A stretch of 40,739 nt of DNA from NCBI RefSeq assembly GCF_023333585.1, contig NZ_JAIQZN010000057.1, forward strand, positions 1 to 40,739, written 5' to 3'. The notes beneath the pieces were generated by a model, which was given only the letters and a program-made list of their open reading frames with translations, searched no databases and was not told the DNA's origin. Positions 25,120 through 32,686 of this stretch are shown here, piece after piece (within the stretch, counting starts at the first letter, position 1; every line of letters begins with the position of its first letter). The DNA comes from Argonema antarcticum A004/B2. GTDB taxonomy: Bacteria > Cyanobacteriota > Cyanobacteriia > Cyanobacteriales > Aerosakkonemataceae. A program made the position numbers and the translations under genes.

Positions 25120-25412
25120 CCGAGTTTAGCCTGTCCACTACGGTTATTTCCCAAGAAGGCGATCGCCTTTATACGTTTGAATATGCAGCTTTAGTGACAG
25201 AAACCTCAACGATCGCGATTGAGCAATTTGTGCAAGTGGGATTGATTGAACCGATCGGCTCAATGCTGCACGCGCGGGAAATTGCGCGAATTGCTCAAAT
25301 CCAAAGGTTGCGCCAGGATTTAGGACTAAATCTTGTAGGGGCGGCGATGGTTTTAGATATGGCGCAGGAAATCGCCCAACTTCGGGCACGACTAAAAGCA
25401 TTGCAGTCTTGA
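25116..25412 (+). CDS. CbpM-like chaperone modulator
   Basis: This 98-residue protein resembles the MerR-fold modulators that bind the J domain of CbpA and inhibit it. Features are the N-terminal strand region YTFEYAALVTETSTIAIEQFV, the stretch VGLIEPIGSMLHAREIARI, and a C-terminal helix LDMAQEIAQLRARLKAL. The start overlaps the dnaJ stop (ATGA). Because the genes are coupled, the two proteins are probably made together. Lack of a DNA-binding wing sequence is consistent with CbpM rather than a true MerR regulator. Confidence 0.82.
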   Translation: MTEFSLSTTVISQEGDRLYTFEYAALVTETSTIAIEQFVQVGLIEPIGSMLHAREIARIAQIQRLRQDLGLNLVGAAMVLDMAQEIAQLRARLKALQS

Positions 25413-25417
25413 CTTGA

Positions 25418-25684
25418 AAAATTATCAACGGTCAGCGCCAGCCGGAACTCAAAGCCTTTTACGAGGCTGTAGGGCGATCGCTCAGTGGCGCAGAGAAGAT
25501 TCTGATTTTTGGTAGCTCGACTGGAGCCAGCAGTGCGATGGATTATCTGCTGGCAGAACTCAAAGAAAATCACCCCGATCTGGCTCGGCGAGTTGTCGGT
25601 ACGATCGTTGTCAACGAACAACACATGACCGAAGACCAGTTACTGGCAAAGGCGCGATCGTTCTACGCGGCAAACGAGCCGTGA
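25418..25684 (+). pseudogene. 5'-truncated gene of an eRF1 domain 3-like family
   Basis: An open frame of 88 codons begins directly after a stop (TGA) with no usable start near its beginning. It reads KIINGQRQPELKAFYEAV, AEKILIFGSSTGASSAMDYL, VVNEQHMTEDQLLAKARSFY. This resembles the C-terminal part of small proteins related to eRF1/Pelota domain 3, sometimes labelled translational machinery protein. The N-terminal part, normally tens of residues long, is missing. It sits five bases after cbpM and may once have belonged to that operon. The family call is tentative; the truncation is clear. Confidence 0.6.
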
Positions 25685-25780
25685 AAATGCGACGCAGCTT
25701 AAACTCTAGCTGTGTCCTGCCTCCTAACGACCGACCCAGCATTTTGGCAATGTAATCAATTCGTTAGTGAGGTATTGGAG

Positions 25781-26890
25781 ATGCCGACTCGACGACAAGT
25801 TATTTTAGCAATTGCCACACTAACGGGTGGGACAGCCGCCTATACAGCAGGGTATTTTCATCGTGCTGCTAGTAGATATAACGATGCCGTGCGTAATACC
25901 TGGCGACACACTACAGAACATCCGCCAACCGGGTTTTTAGCAGTAAATCGCGAACTGGTTCGCTATGCCACACTAGCAGCGTCAAGCCATAATACTCAAT
26001 GCTGGAAATTCGGGATAGAAGATCGGACGATCGCAATCTTGCCAGATTGGACAAGACAATGCCCTGCTGTCGATCCCGATCGCCATCATCTGTTTGTGAG
26101 TTTGGGCTGTGCAACCGAGAATCTGATTCAAGCAGCGCAGGCTTTTGGCAAGCACGGACAAGTGCGTTTTGACTCTGCTATAGATGTTGTGAATGTCACC
26201 TTAGAACCATCAAAAGCTGTTATTTCTCCGCTCTTCGATGCAATTCCTAAACGGCAGTGTACCAGAGCCGAGTATGACGGCAGAAAATTAAGCAACGATG
26301 ACTTGAAATCCCTTGAATCTGCGGGGCATGGTAATGGGGTCAATGTGTTGCTTATCACCGAAAAAGAAAAGGTCGAGAAAATCCTTGAGTATGTAGTTCA
26401 AGGCAATACGATGCAAATGAGAGATCGCGCCTTTGTGGATGAACTCGAATTCTGGATTCGATTTGGTTATGACGAAGTGGTGAGCAAGGGCGATGGTTTA
26501 TTTTCAGGATCTACTGGAAATCCTGTTATTCCTCGATGGCTCGGAATGAAGCTGTTTAATTTATTTTTTACTCCTAAAAGTGAGAATGATAAATATGCCA
26601 AACATATCCGTAGCTCTGCGGGTATCGCTGTGTTTGTGTCTGAGCGGAATGACAAGGAGCATTGGGTTGAAACAGGAAGATGCTATGAACGTTTCGCTTT
26701 GCAAGCTACGGCTCTAGGTATCAAAAATGCCTTCTTAAATCAGCCAGTTGAGGTTTCAGCATTGCGTCCACAGTTTGCTGACTATCTTGGTATTGGCGAT
26801 CGCAGACCAGATCTAGTTGTCCGTTTTGGTTATGGATCTGAAACGCCGCGATCGTTGAGGCGATCGCTCGATCGAGTAATCGTTGCATGA
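25781..26890 (+). CDS. Acg-type nitroreductase-like protein with Tat signal
   Basis: This protein of about 369 residues begins MPTRRQVILAIATLTGG. The twin arginine followed by a hydrophobic segment suggests Tat export or membrane anchoring. The body resembles the Acg (Rv2032) branch of the nitroreductase superfamily: AASSHNTQCWKFGIEDRTI near the flavin site, two nitroreductase-like halves, LQATALGIKNAFLNQPVEV, and a C-terminal RPDLVVRFGYG. Mycobacterial Acg is thought to hold FMN rather than turn over nitro compounds; the same may apply here. The ATG at 25781 follows GGAG closely; a longer frame from 25712 lacks a signal-like start. Confidence 0.78.
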   Translation: MPTRRQVILAIATLTGGTAAYTAGYFHRAASRYNDAVRNTWRHTTEHPPTGFLAVNRELVRYATLAASSHNTQCWKFGIEDRTIAILPDWTRQCPAVDPDRHHLFVSLGCATENLIQAAQAFGKHGQVRFDSAIDVVNVTLEPSKAVISPLFDAIPKRQCTRAEYDGRKLSNDDLKSLESAGHGNGVNVLLITEKEKVEKILEYVVQGNTMQMRDRAFVDELEFWIRFGYDEVVSKGDGLFSGSTGNPVIPRWLGMKLFNLFFTPKSENDKYAKHIRSSAGIAVFVSERNDKEHWVETGRCYERFALQATALGIKNAFLNQPVEVSALRPQFADYLGIGDRRPDLVVRFGYGSETPRSLRRSLDRVIVA

Positions 26891-26902
26891 ACGCGAACCA
26901 GA

Positions 26903-27160
26903 TTGAACATCCATCCTCAGCAAAAGCTACAGATCGCTATATCCACTCCCAATCTTAAGAGGTTCGTCTTCGATGGCGTTGGTGAAGCTAATCTATCAAA
27001 TGTCAAGAATGACCGAGTGGAGATAGTGGTGAACGGGGTCGGAAGTTTAAGTGCATCTGGTGAAACAAAAGAAGCAGATATTACATTATCTGGTATCGGA
27101 AGTGTGGACGCGAAGAATTTACATTCTGTATTACACTCGATCTCAAAGCCCAAGAAGTGA
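26903..27160 (+). pseudogene. Truncated copy of the DUF2807 lipoprotein gene
   Basis: The segment encoding PQQKLQIAISTPNLKRFVFD through GSVDAKNL is a diverged copy of residues about 93-163 of the intact DUF2807 protein at 31162-31818. The signal peptide, lipobox and C-terminal third are absent, and the frame ends in an unrelated tail (LHSISKPKK). It starts after the Acg-like gene and stops shortly before the arr homologue, marking a second relic of the duplicated region. Confidence 0.85.
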
Positions 27161-27215
27161 ATTTTTCTGGTTGTTCCCGCAGAATGATGGTCACGATATA
27201 GATGACGAGATAAAC

Positions 27216-27632
27216 ATGAGCAATCCAGCAGCACCATCGATACCCTCCGACACCAGCTCACGCCGCTTTTATCATGGCACCAGAGCGAACCTGAAGCCTG
27301 GGGATCTGATTCAACCCGGCTATCCCTCCAACTATACCGAGCGGAGGTCGCCCTGGGTCTATTTCAGCGAGACCCTGCACGCGGCTATTTGGGGAGCGGA
27401 GCTGGCAAAGGGCGAAGATCCATGCCGAATCTACCTGGTGGAACCAGTCGGCTCGTTTATGGATGACCCCAATCTGACGGACAAGAAGTATCCAGGTAAT
27501 CCTACGAAGTCCTATCGCTCGCGAGAGCCTCTGCGGGTTGTGGGCGAATACCTGGATTGGCAGGGACACTCCCTGGAGGAAATCCAGGCAATGAAGGACG
27601 GCATCGCGGGTCTGGAGCCTATCGACGACTGA
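27216..27632 (+). CDS. arr: NAD-dependent rifampin ADP-ribosyltransferase (Arr family)
   Basis: This 138-residue protein matches Arr enzymes, which transfer ADP-ribose from NAD to rifamycins. Visible landmarks are FYHGTRANLKPGDLI (His20), PWVYFSETLHAAIWGAELA (Tyr49), and DDPNLTDKKYPGNPTKSYRS (Asp83/84), followed by EPLRVVGEY; these correspond to the His-Tyr-Asp set of the family. The start is the ATG at 27216; the frame is open upstream only through duplicate relic DNA. Codon use is visibly richer in G and C (CTG, GCG, GAG, ACC) than in its neighbours, and no GCGATCGC occurs in it, which suggests transfer. An attC-like hairpin lies 96 bases downstream. Confidence 0.9.
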   Translation: MSNPAAPSIPSDTSSRRFYHGTRANLKPGDLIQPGYPSNYTERRSPWVYFSETLHAAIWGAELAKGEDPCRIYLVEPVGSFMDDPNLTDKKYPGNPTKSYRSREPLRVVGEYLDWQGHSLEEIQAMKDGIAGLEPIDD

Positions 27633-27728
27633 GATGCTTTCCGCGTGGGTATAGAAGTCAGGGAATAGACATTATTACGAGCGGGTCTAGCATTCTCAAA
27701 TCAATAGGTGAGATCCAAGGGTCGAGCC

Positions 27729-27815
27729 GCCTAACAATCCCGCTGCACCTGAACGAAGTCAAGTTGTCGGTGATATGCAAAGGTTCTCTGCGTCTGGTGA
27801 GCGGGGTCGTTGGGC
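27729..27815 (+). other. Candidate integron attC site
   Basis: The 87-base segment starts GCCTAAC (RYYYAAC consensus) and ends GTTGGGC (GTTRRRY consensus). These can pair with one G-T wobble. Inside them CCCGCTGCACC and GGTGAGCGGG pair completely except for one extrahelical G. That gives the R/L box, spacer and bulge layout of attC. Orientation is right for a cassette carrying the upstream arr gene. No integrase is in the window. Confidence 0.5.
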
Positions 27816-27942
27816 TGCTTTGTATCTTGATGGAGACGGTACAGCAAAGCTATCTTCTGAGGTCAGAGATTAAGTTGCCGTAAAGTTATCTGAAAGACTT
27901 TGCTTTGAAGGTATTGGCAAGGTGGTTTTGATAAGATACGGC
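27775..27942 (+). pseudogene. Possible second relic of a DUF2807-like gene
   Basis: One frame, broken by a TAA at 27871-27873, reads MQRFSASGERGR, LYLDGDGTAKLSSEV, then after the stop VAVKLSERLCFEGIGKVVL. The alternation of strand residues with SASGE, DGDGT and EGIGK resembles the repeating turns of GIN/DUF2807 domains, and SASGE is shared with the intact gene. The match is weak and overlaps the candidate attC. Confidence 0.3.
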
Positions 27943-27985
27943 TGTCTGAGGAAAAGGCATACTACATAGATAGTACAGTTTACAT

Positions 27986-28123
27986 ATGATACTTGAAACG
28001 CAGAGGCTAGCTTTAAAACCGATTCTGGAGAGCGAATGTAGCACACTCCATATGATTTTTACTGATCCCTATGTGAGGAATTGCGTTAGTGAAGCTGGCC
28101 GTAGGCATCGCTTCCCTATTTAA
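27986..28123 (+). pseudogene. N-terminal fragment of a GNAT acetyltransferase
   Basis: A 45-codon frame, MILETQRLALKPILESEC then STLHMIFTDPYVRN, has the typical N-terminus of RimJ/RimL-type N-acetyltransferases. It then runs into a GGCCGTAGGCATCGCTTCCC repeat (28091-28116) and stops. The acetyl-CoA-binding part is missing. It seems to have been cut by the repeat. Confidence 0.7.
28091..28116 (-). repeat. Dispersed repeat truncating the GNAT fragment
   Basis: Read on the minus strand, the sequence GGGAAGCGATGCCTACGGCC is related to the GGGAAGGCTATGCCTACAG repeat at 5088-5107. It marks the breakpoint of the acetyltransferase relic. Confidence 0.5.
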
Positions 28124-28208
28124 AAACTGTCCGAAGTATTGTTATGATAGAACCTGACGTAATGTAAGATTACAATAGAACTTAAAACCGCAGTTGCGAA
28201 ATCTATTT

Positions 28209-28235
28209 TTAGACAAAACAACCCTTTTATATAAT
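28209..28235 (+). promoter_or_regulatory. Possible promoter of the AAC(3)-like gene
   Basis: TATAAT at 28230-28235 matches the -10 consensus and lies 18 bases before the ATG. TTAGAC at 28209-28214 is a weak -35 with a short 15-base spacing. If real, the transcript leader is very short and without an obvious Shine-Dalgarno sequence. Confidence 0.3.
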
Positions 28236-28253
28236 TTGCATCTAGATTAAACT

Positions 28254-28736
28254 ATGTTAGTTTCACTTCCATTTATTATTCGGCAACTTGCGCCCGAAGA
28301 CTTGGCGTTGATGGAATCCATGATGACTACCTTCGGCGAGGCATTTGATATGACAGAAGCCTATACAGCCTCTCGCCCAAGTAAAGCTTATCTGGGTCGC
28401 TTGCTTGCCAGCGATTACTTTATTGCCCTTGCAGCGTTAAAGGATGGCGTTGTTGTGGGTGGAATTGCTGCATACGAACTTCAGAAGTTTGAGCAAGAGC
28501 GCAGTGAAATCTATATTTACGACCTAGCCGTGGCTGAGGCGCATCGACGCGAGGGCATTGCGACAGAACTGATCCAAGAACTCAAGAAAATTGCAGCATC
28601 GCGTAGAGCCTATGTCATCTTCGTTCAGGCGGACATGGGAGATGATCCTGCAATCTCGCTTTATACAAAACTGGGAGTCCGAGAAAATGTTCTGCACTTC
28701 GACATAGCAGTTGCAGGCGATGGTGTTATTGTATAA
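28254..28736 (+). CDS. AAC(3)-I family aminoglycoside N-acetyltransferase homologue
   Basis: This 160-residue GNAT protein closely follows the AAC(3)-I pattern as I know it: YLGRLLASDYFIALAALKDG, VVVGGIAAYELQKFEQ, the signature RSEIYIYDLAVAEAHRREGI containing the acetyl-CoA loop, then AYVIFVQADMGDDPAISLYT and KLGVRENVLHFDI. AAC(3)-I enzymes acetylate the 3-amino group of gentamicin-type aminoglycosides. The native substrate in this organism is unknown. The protein is full length. It lies 620 bases after the arr homologue, in a region of gene relics; no attC-like hairpin is visible after it. Confidence 0.85.
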   Translation: MLVSLPFIIRQLAPEDLALMESMMTTFGEAFDMTEAYTASRPSKAYLGRLLASDYFIALAALKDGVVVGGIAAYELQKFEQERSEIYIYDLAVAEAHRREGIATELIQELKKIAASRRAYVIFVQADMGDDPAISLYTKLGVRENVLHFDIAVAGDGVIV

Positions 28737-28779
28737 AACAGATCAAATCATTTGAGAATATTTATTTTTGGTGAGATAG

Positions 28780-28920
28780 CGATCGCCTACAGCAAACTTT
28801 AACGATCAAGTCATCGACATTTTCTTCTTGCCAAAGTGGTTTGGCGATCGCATTTTCACGATCTATGGTGGCTTGCTAATAGTTACGCTTCTGCTTCTTG
28901 TGATTAGATTTTTGAGTTGA
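28780..28920 (+). pseudogene. Possible C-terminal relic of a membrane protein gene
   Basis: A 46-codon frame, without a start codon, encodes NDQVIDIFFLPKWFGDRIFT followed by a strongly hydrophobic IYGGLLIVTLLLLVIRFLS and a stop. A charged segment ending in a transmembrane helix next to the stop looks like a protein terminus rather than chance, but I cannot name the family. The rest of 28737-29080 shows a small hairpin (TATCCGC/GCGGATA near 28934) and an AT run. Confidence 0.35.
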
Positions 28921-29080
28921 TGGGCAATGAGAATATCCGCCTGCGGATACATATATATATATGATGCGATCGCTATTCTGGATGATATAACCAAAAGCTT
29001 TTAACCAGTAACATACATCGTATTTTTAACCAAAGCTTCAGCGCAAAGTGCTGTATCTTGCCCTTTAAACCTTTTAAAAC

Positions 29081-29836
29081 ATGACTAAAATCCAAGAAAT
29101 TTCTCTAGACGATTTGTGGGAATCAGCACCGAAGAGCGATCGCGACTTCAATCCTGAATCATTAATCAATCTTCCCAATCTAGCCCGTCGCTATTTGGAA
29201 CACGCGATCGCCCCCGGTACACCCCTCGCATCCGCCGTTCGATTTTGGATGCGAGGCGAAATCAAACTCGGAGAAAAATGGCATCCGTTTAAGGGAGAGG
29301 AAGCGATCTATTGGAATCGCGGCATGATCTGGCGGGCGACGACTTGGATGAAAGGTTTACCGATTTGGGGAGCCGATCGCATCGTGGATGGTGTCGGCGA
29401 GTCGCAGTGGAAAATCCTGGGGCTATTTCCCGTAATGCAGGCATCTGGTGCTGATATCACCCGCTCTAGTGTGGGGCGAGTTCAAGTAGAGTCGATGTTG
29501 CTGCCTTCCGTCCTCTGCAATCCCGACATCTCCTGGACAGAATTAAACGCTTCACAGGTACAGGCAAACTTCACAGCACTCGCCGAACCTGCCAAACTCA
29601 CCCTGACAGTTAGCGATCGCGGGATGTTGGAGCAAGTCAAAATCGATCGCTGGGGTAATCCCGAAAGCGGAGATTTCCACTACGTTGATTTTGGTGGAAT
29701 CATCGAGGAAAGCGGCACATTTGACGGCTACACGATCCCGACTCGCCTCCGCGTTGGCTGGTATTTGGGGAGCGATCGCTTTGAGTCGGAAGGCGAATTC
29801 TTCCGCTGTGCGATCGATCGGGCAATCTATCGATGA
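29081..29836 (+). CDS. DUF6544 family protein
   Basis: This 251-residue soluble protein matches the family now called DUF6544. Features are LPNLARRYLEHAIAPGTPLA near the N-terminus, VRFWMRGEIKLGEKWHPF, WNRGMIWRATTWMKGLPIWG, WKILGLFPVMQASGADITRS, and a C-terminal RLRVGWYLGSDRFESEGEFF. Function is unknown. Four GCGATCGC sites lie in the gene, so it appears long resident. Its stop codon lies inside a 34-base duplicated segment, shared with 32942-32975. Confidence 0.75.
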   Translation: MTKIQEISLDDLWESAPKSDRDFNPESLINLPNLARRYLEHAIAPGTPLASAVRFWMRGEIKLGEKWHPFKGEEAIYWNRGMIWRATTWMKGLPIWGADRIVDGVGESQWKILGLFPVMQASGADITRSSVGRVQVESMLLPSVLCNPDISWTELNASQVQANFTALAEPAKLTLTVSDRGMLEQVKIDRWGNPESGDFHYVDFGGIIEESGTFDGYTIPTRLRVGWYLGSDRFESEGEFFRCAIDRAIYR

Positions 29837-29901
29837 AGGAGGCATCAATGTCTAAGTTTTTGATAAGTCAAGTTTTGAACAACTACGTCAGTACACGCTA
29901 A
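29833..29901 (+). pseudogene. 5' gene fragment (MSKFLI), copy 1
   Basis: A strong ribosome binding site (AAGGAGG) precedes an ATG at 29848 that opens a frame of only 17 codons, MSKFLISQVLNNYVSTR. The first 34 bases recur at 32942-32975 with one difference. Two copies of the start of a gene, each cut after a few codons, imply that the complete gene was lost from this duplicated region. Confidence 0.6.
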
Positions 29902-29942
29902 CTTTTTCCAATTTTACCATTAATATTCAACCCAATAATACA

Positions 29943-31043
29943 ATGATTAATTGTCAATCCCAAGCGACAGATTCCGTCGCATCTCAAAGTGAAGATCGCG
30001 TTGCAGTTTTGCTTGCAGGTTATGGTGAAGTGCAATCTTATCGCGATCTAAATCTCTACAATCAAGCTGCAACTAAGTACATCGCGGCTCAGTTTGTACC
30101 AATTCCAGAGTGGCTATACCCCTTGGCGGGCAAGATTCTAGCGCTTCAAGATTTTTACAATTTTGGGGTTAAGCATCATCAGTTCATTTCACCTGAAAAC
30201 GAGATTTTTGAGAAACAGCGCCTGGGTATAGAAGCACAGTTACAAAACCGATGGGGAAATCGCGTAGAAGTATTCAAGGGATTTTATTTCTGTAAACCCT
30301 TTGTACAACAGGTTGTGGCAGATATTAATCAGCAGGGTTTTCAGCACTTACTTATCTATCCTTTACTTGTTGTCGATTCTGCCTTTACAGGAGCAATTGC
30401 CGTCGAACAAGTCAATGAAGTTATTGCCGCAAACGCACCGGAGAATAATCCTCAACATTCTCCATTTAAATCAGTTCGGTATATTCCATCATTTGCAACT
30501 GAACCTGCTTATGTCGATCTGATGGTGCATCAAATTGAGTCAGAGCTGAATCAACCTTTAGTAAGTAGCTTTTTTGAGTCTCGAATTGGCATCATACTTG
30601 TAGTTCATGGTGGCCCAGAAAAAGCAAAAGGACTGTTGACTGGTGTGATTGACGGACAAGCACTTTCTGATGCTGTGCGATCGCAATTGCAACAGCGATA
30701 TCCGTTAATCTCAATTGGCTGGGTAAACCATGACACTCCGTTCATCAATTGGTCACAACCCGACCTCAAACAAGCCGCAAAAAGCTTGATTAAATCAGGT
30801 GCCCAAGCCATTTTATTTAAGCCCCTCGGTTGGGCAACTGAGAATTACGAAACCATTCTTGATGTGGAGGATGTCATTCAATCTTTACGTCCTCAGTATC
30901 CAGATGTAACTTACGTGCGGCTAAATTGTGTCAATGACGATCCTGATTTTTTAAAGATAGCAGCAGTATGGGCAAATCCTCATATTGAAGCCATGCTGAA
31001 CACACAGCAAATCCTAATTGGAACTCTAAATTCTACCTATTAG
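29943..31043 (+). CDS. Ferrochelatase-like protein
   Basis: This 366-residue protein follows the HemH fold. An N-terminal VAVLLAGYGEVQSYRDL replaces the usual LLNLGGP. The catalytic-His region is IILVVHGGPEKAKGLL, and the second conserved region is AILFKPLGWATENYETILDV, with the Glu expected near the metal site. It differs strongly from canonical HemH and lacks the C-terminal CAB-like extension of cyanobacterial ferrochelatase. It is probably a chelatase-superfamily member with another metal or tetrapyrrole substrate. The nearby ZIP transporter gene is compatible with a metal-related role. Catalysis is unproven. Confidence 0.7.
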   Translation: MINCQSQATDSVASQSEDRVAVLLAGYGEVQSYRDLNLYNQAATKYIAAQFVPIPEWLYPLAGKILALQDFYNFGVKHHQFISPENEIFEKQRLGIEAQLQNRWGNRVEVFKGFYFCKPFVQQVVADINQQGFQHLLIYPLLVVDSAFTGAIAVEQVNEVIAANAPENNPQHSPFKSVRYIPSFATEPAYVDLMVHQIESELNQPLVSSFFESRIGIILVVHGGPEKAKGLLTGVIDGQALSDAVRSQLQQRYPLISIGWVNHDTPFINWSQPDLKQAAKSLIKSGAQAILFKPLGWATENYETILDVEDVIQSLRPQYPDVTYVRLNCVNDDPDFLKIAAVWANPHIEAMLNTQQILIGTLNSTY

Positions 31044-31100
31044 GTTATTGGGCTTGATTTACTTATGATTTCTGTGCTTGTGGAAACGCCGAAAAAGAGC

Positions 31101-31126
31101 GCGAACTATTCCGATCGGGAGTGAGG
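31101..31126. repeat. Direct repeat flanking the DUF2807 gene, copy 1
   Basis: GCGAACTATTCCGATCGGGA and the following GTGAGG recur at 31826-31851 with two differences. One copy stands 36 bases before the DUF2807 start and the other 8 bases after its stop. Confidence 0.7.
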
Positions 31127-31161
31127 TTTTGCTTCATACACATAGTACAAAGGAATACCAG

Positions 31162-31818
31162 ATGAAGATATTGACACTAATCAGCATAGGATTAGTTATT
31201 GGCTTGGCGGGATGCAATCTCATTAATACCATCTCCAACGTTAAAGGAAGTGGCAATGTTAAGACGGAGAAAAGATCGCTTGCTTCCTTCACTTCGCTAG
31301 AAGTGAATTTTGCCGGTTCGATCGAAGTGCGTTCTCAATTGCAGAAAAGTCTCGAAATTAGCGGTGATGATAACATCATCCCATTAATTATTACTGAAGT
31401 TAAAAACGATACTTTGTACATCCGACCCAGTAAAGGATATAATCCTCAGCAAAAACTACAGATCGTTGTATCCACTCCCAATCTTAAAAGGTTTGTCTTC
31501 GATGGAGCGGGTAAAGCTAATCTATTAAATTTAAAGAATGACCGATTGGAGATAGTGGTTCGTGGAGTCGGGAGTTTCAGTGCATCTGGTGAAACAAAGG
31601 AGGTGGATATTACATTGTCTGGTGTGGGAAGTGTTGACGCGAAAAATTTACGTGCTGTCAACGCAAAGGTAAATTCATCGGGTGTCGGAAGTGTTGACCT
31701 ATATGCAACAGGGCAACTGGATGCAAAGACATCTGGTATAGGAGAAATCAATTACTATGGAAGCCCAAAAATCGTCAACAGTCAGGCTGATGGGATCGGG
31801 AAAATAAACAAGAGATAA
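31162..31818 (+). CDS. DUF2807 (GIN domain) lipoprotein
   Basis: This 218-residue protein starts with a lipoprotein signal peptide (MKILTLISIGLVIGLAGC; lipobox LAGC), so it is probably anchored in a membrane facing the periplasm. The remainder is a GIN/DUF2807 beta-helix-like domain with repeated GxGSxD turns, for example FSASGETKEVDITLSGVG and VNSSGVGSVDLYATG. Function is unknown. The start follows AAAGGAATACCAG; an upstream frame from 31078 encodes a basic extension that would spoil the signal peptide. A diverged partial copy lies at 26903-27160. Confidence 0.85.
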   Translation: MKILTLISIGLVIGLAGCNLINTISNVKGSGNVKTEKRSLASFTSLEVNFAGSIEVRSQLQKSLEISGDDNIIPLIITEVKNDTLYIRPSKGYNPQQKLQIVVSTPNLKRFVFDGAGKANLLNLKNDRLEIVVRGVGSFSASGETKEVDITLSGVGSVDAKNLRAVNAKVNSSGVGSVDLYATGQLDAKTSGIGEINYYGSPKIVNSQADGIGKINKR

Positions 31819-31825
31819 ATGATGT

Positions 31826-31851
31826 GCGATCTATTCCGATCGGGAGTAAGG
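31826..31851. repeat. Direct repeat flanking the DUF2807 gene, copy 2
   Basis: This is the partner of 31101-31126. It could mark a past insertion or duplication event of the DUF2807 gene, or a shared regulatory site, since it lies about 90-115 bases upstream of the ZIP gene start. Confidence 0.7.
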
Positions 31852-31941
31852 CATATTTAGATGGATAATTGTAGATGATATTGAGAGTTCGTGAGTGAAT
31901 TATGGAGTGTTACGATCGAGTGCAAACTAACAGAAAAAGTC

Positions 31942-32673
31942 ATGCAAGCATTTATTTTTGCCCTCACACTATCAGCCTTACCAGTTATCAGTAACTTCAT
32001 CGGTGCGATGATTGCCGAAGCGTTACCTTTATCAAAACAAACATTAGGACTTGCATTACACGCTGCTGCTGGTGTGCTACTCGCGATCGCATCCACCGAA
32101 TTGCTGCCCAAAGTTGTCTCAGCTAAACCAGCCTGGGCGACTATTCTGGCAATGTTTGTTGGTGGAGCTTTTTATGTGTGGGTTAATCAACTTCTCAACT
32201 TGAGCAAAAATCGCCTGCGGGGGATCGATGGCAATAAAGTGGCTTGGGCAATTTTTCTTAGTATTGCGATCGATTTATTTGGTGATGGATTAATGATTGG
32301 TACCAGTCTGACAATCTCACAACATTTAGGAGTAACACTAGCATCGGCGAGAGTTGTCGCTCACATTCCCGAAGGATTTGTGACTAACGCAGAGTTTAAG
32401 AGTCAAAATATGCCGCGCGTACAGCGATTTTTGTTGCTTGCTGCCTTTACGATCCCGGTTTGGCTGGGTGCAACTTTAGGCTATTGGGGATTGCGTGGAC
32501 AATCCGAACTTCCTAAGCTAGTTGTGCTGGCATTTACAACGGGTACTCTGATTACAGCAATTGTTGAAGAAATTATTCCCGAAGCACATCAAACTCAGGA
32601 TACAAACTGGTCTACTTTGACGTTTATTGGAAGTTTTGCTCTTTCAATGTTATTTTCTACTTATCTTGAGTAA
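31942..32673 (+). CDS. ZIP family metal transporter
   Basis: This 243-residue polytopic membrane protein should import divalent metal such as zinc or iron. Hydrophobic segments alternate through the chain. The conserved fourth and fifth segment motifs are visible in IDLFGDGLMIGTSL (metal-binding Asp/Asn position) and ARVVAHIPEGFVTNAEF (His and Glu), and IVEEIIPEAH follows. The N-terminal ATG at 31942 is preferred; a GTG at 31891 would add a polar extension before the first membrane segment. Its 3' end is duplicated at 23863-24062. The metal cannot be decided from sequence. Confidence 0.85.
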   Translation: MQAFIFALTLSALPVISNFIGAMIAEALPLSKQTLGLALHAAAGVLLAIASTELLPKVVSAKPAWATILAMFVGGAFYVWVNQLLNLSKNRLRGIDGNKVAWAIFLSIAIDLFGDGLMIGTSLTISQHLGVTLASARVVAHIPEGFVTNAEFKSQNMPRVQRFLLLAAFTIPVWLGATLGYWGLRGQSELPKLVVLAFTTGTLITAIVEEIIPEAHQTQDTNWSTLTFIGSFALSMLFSTYLE

Positions 32674-32686
32674 CAAACGTATTGCT

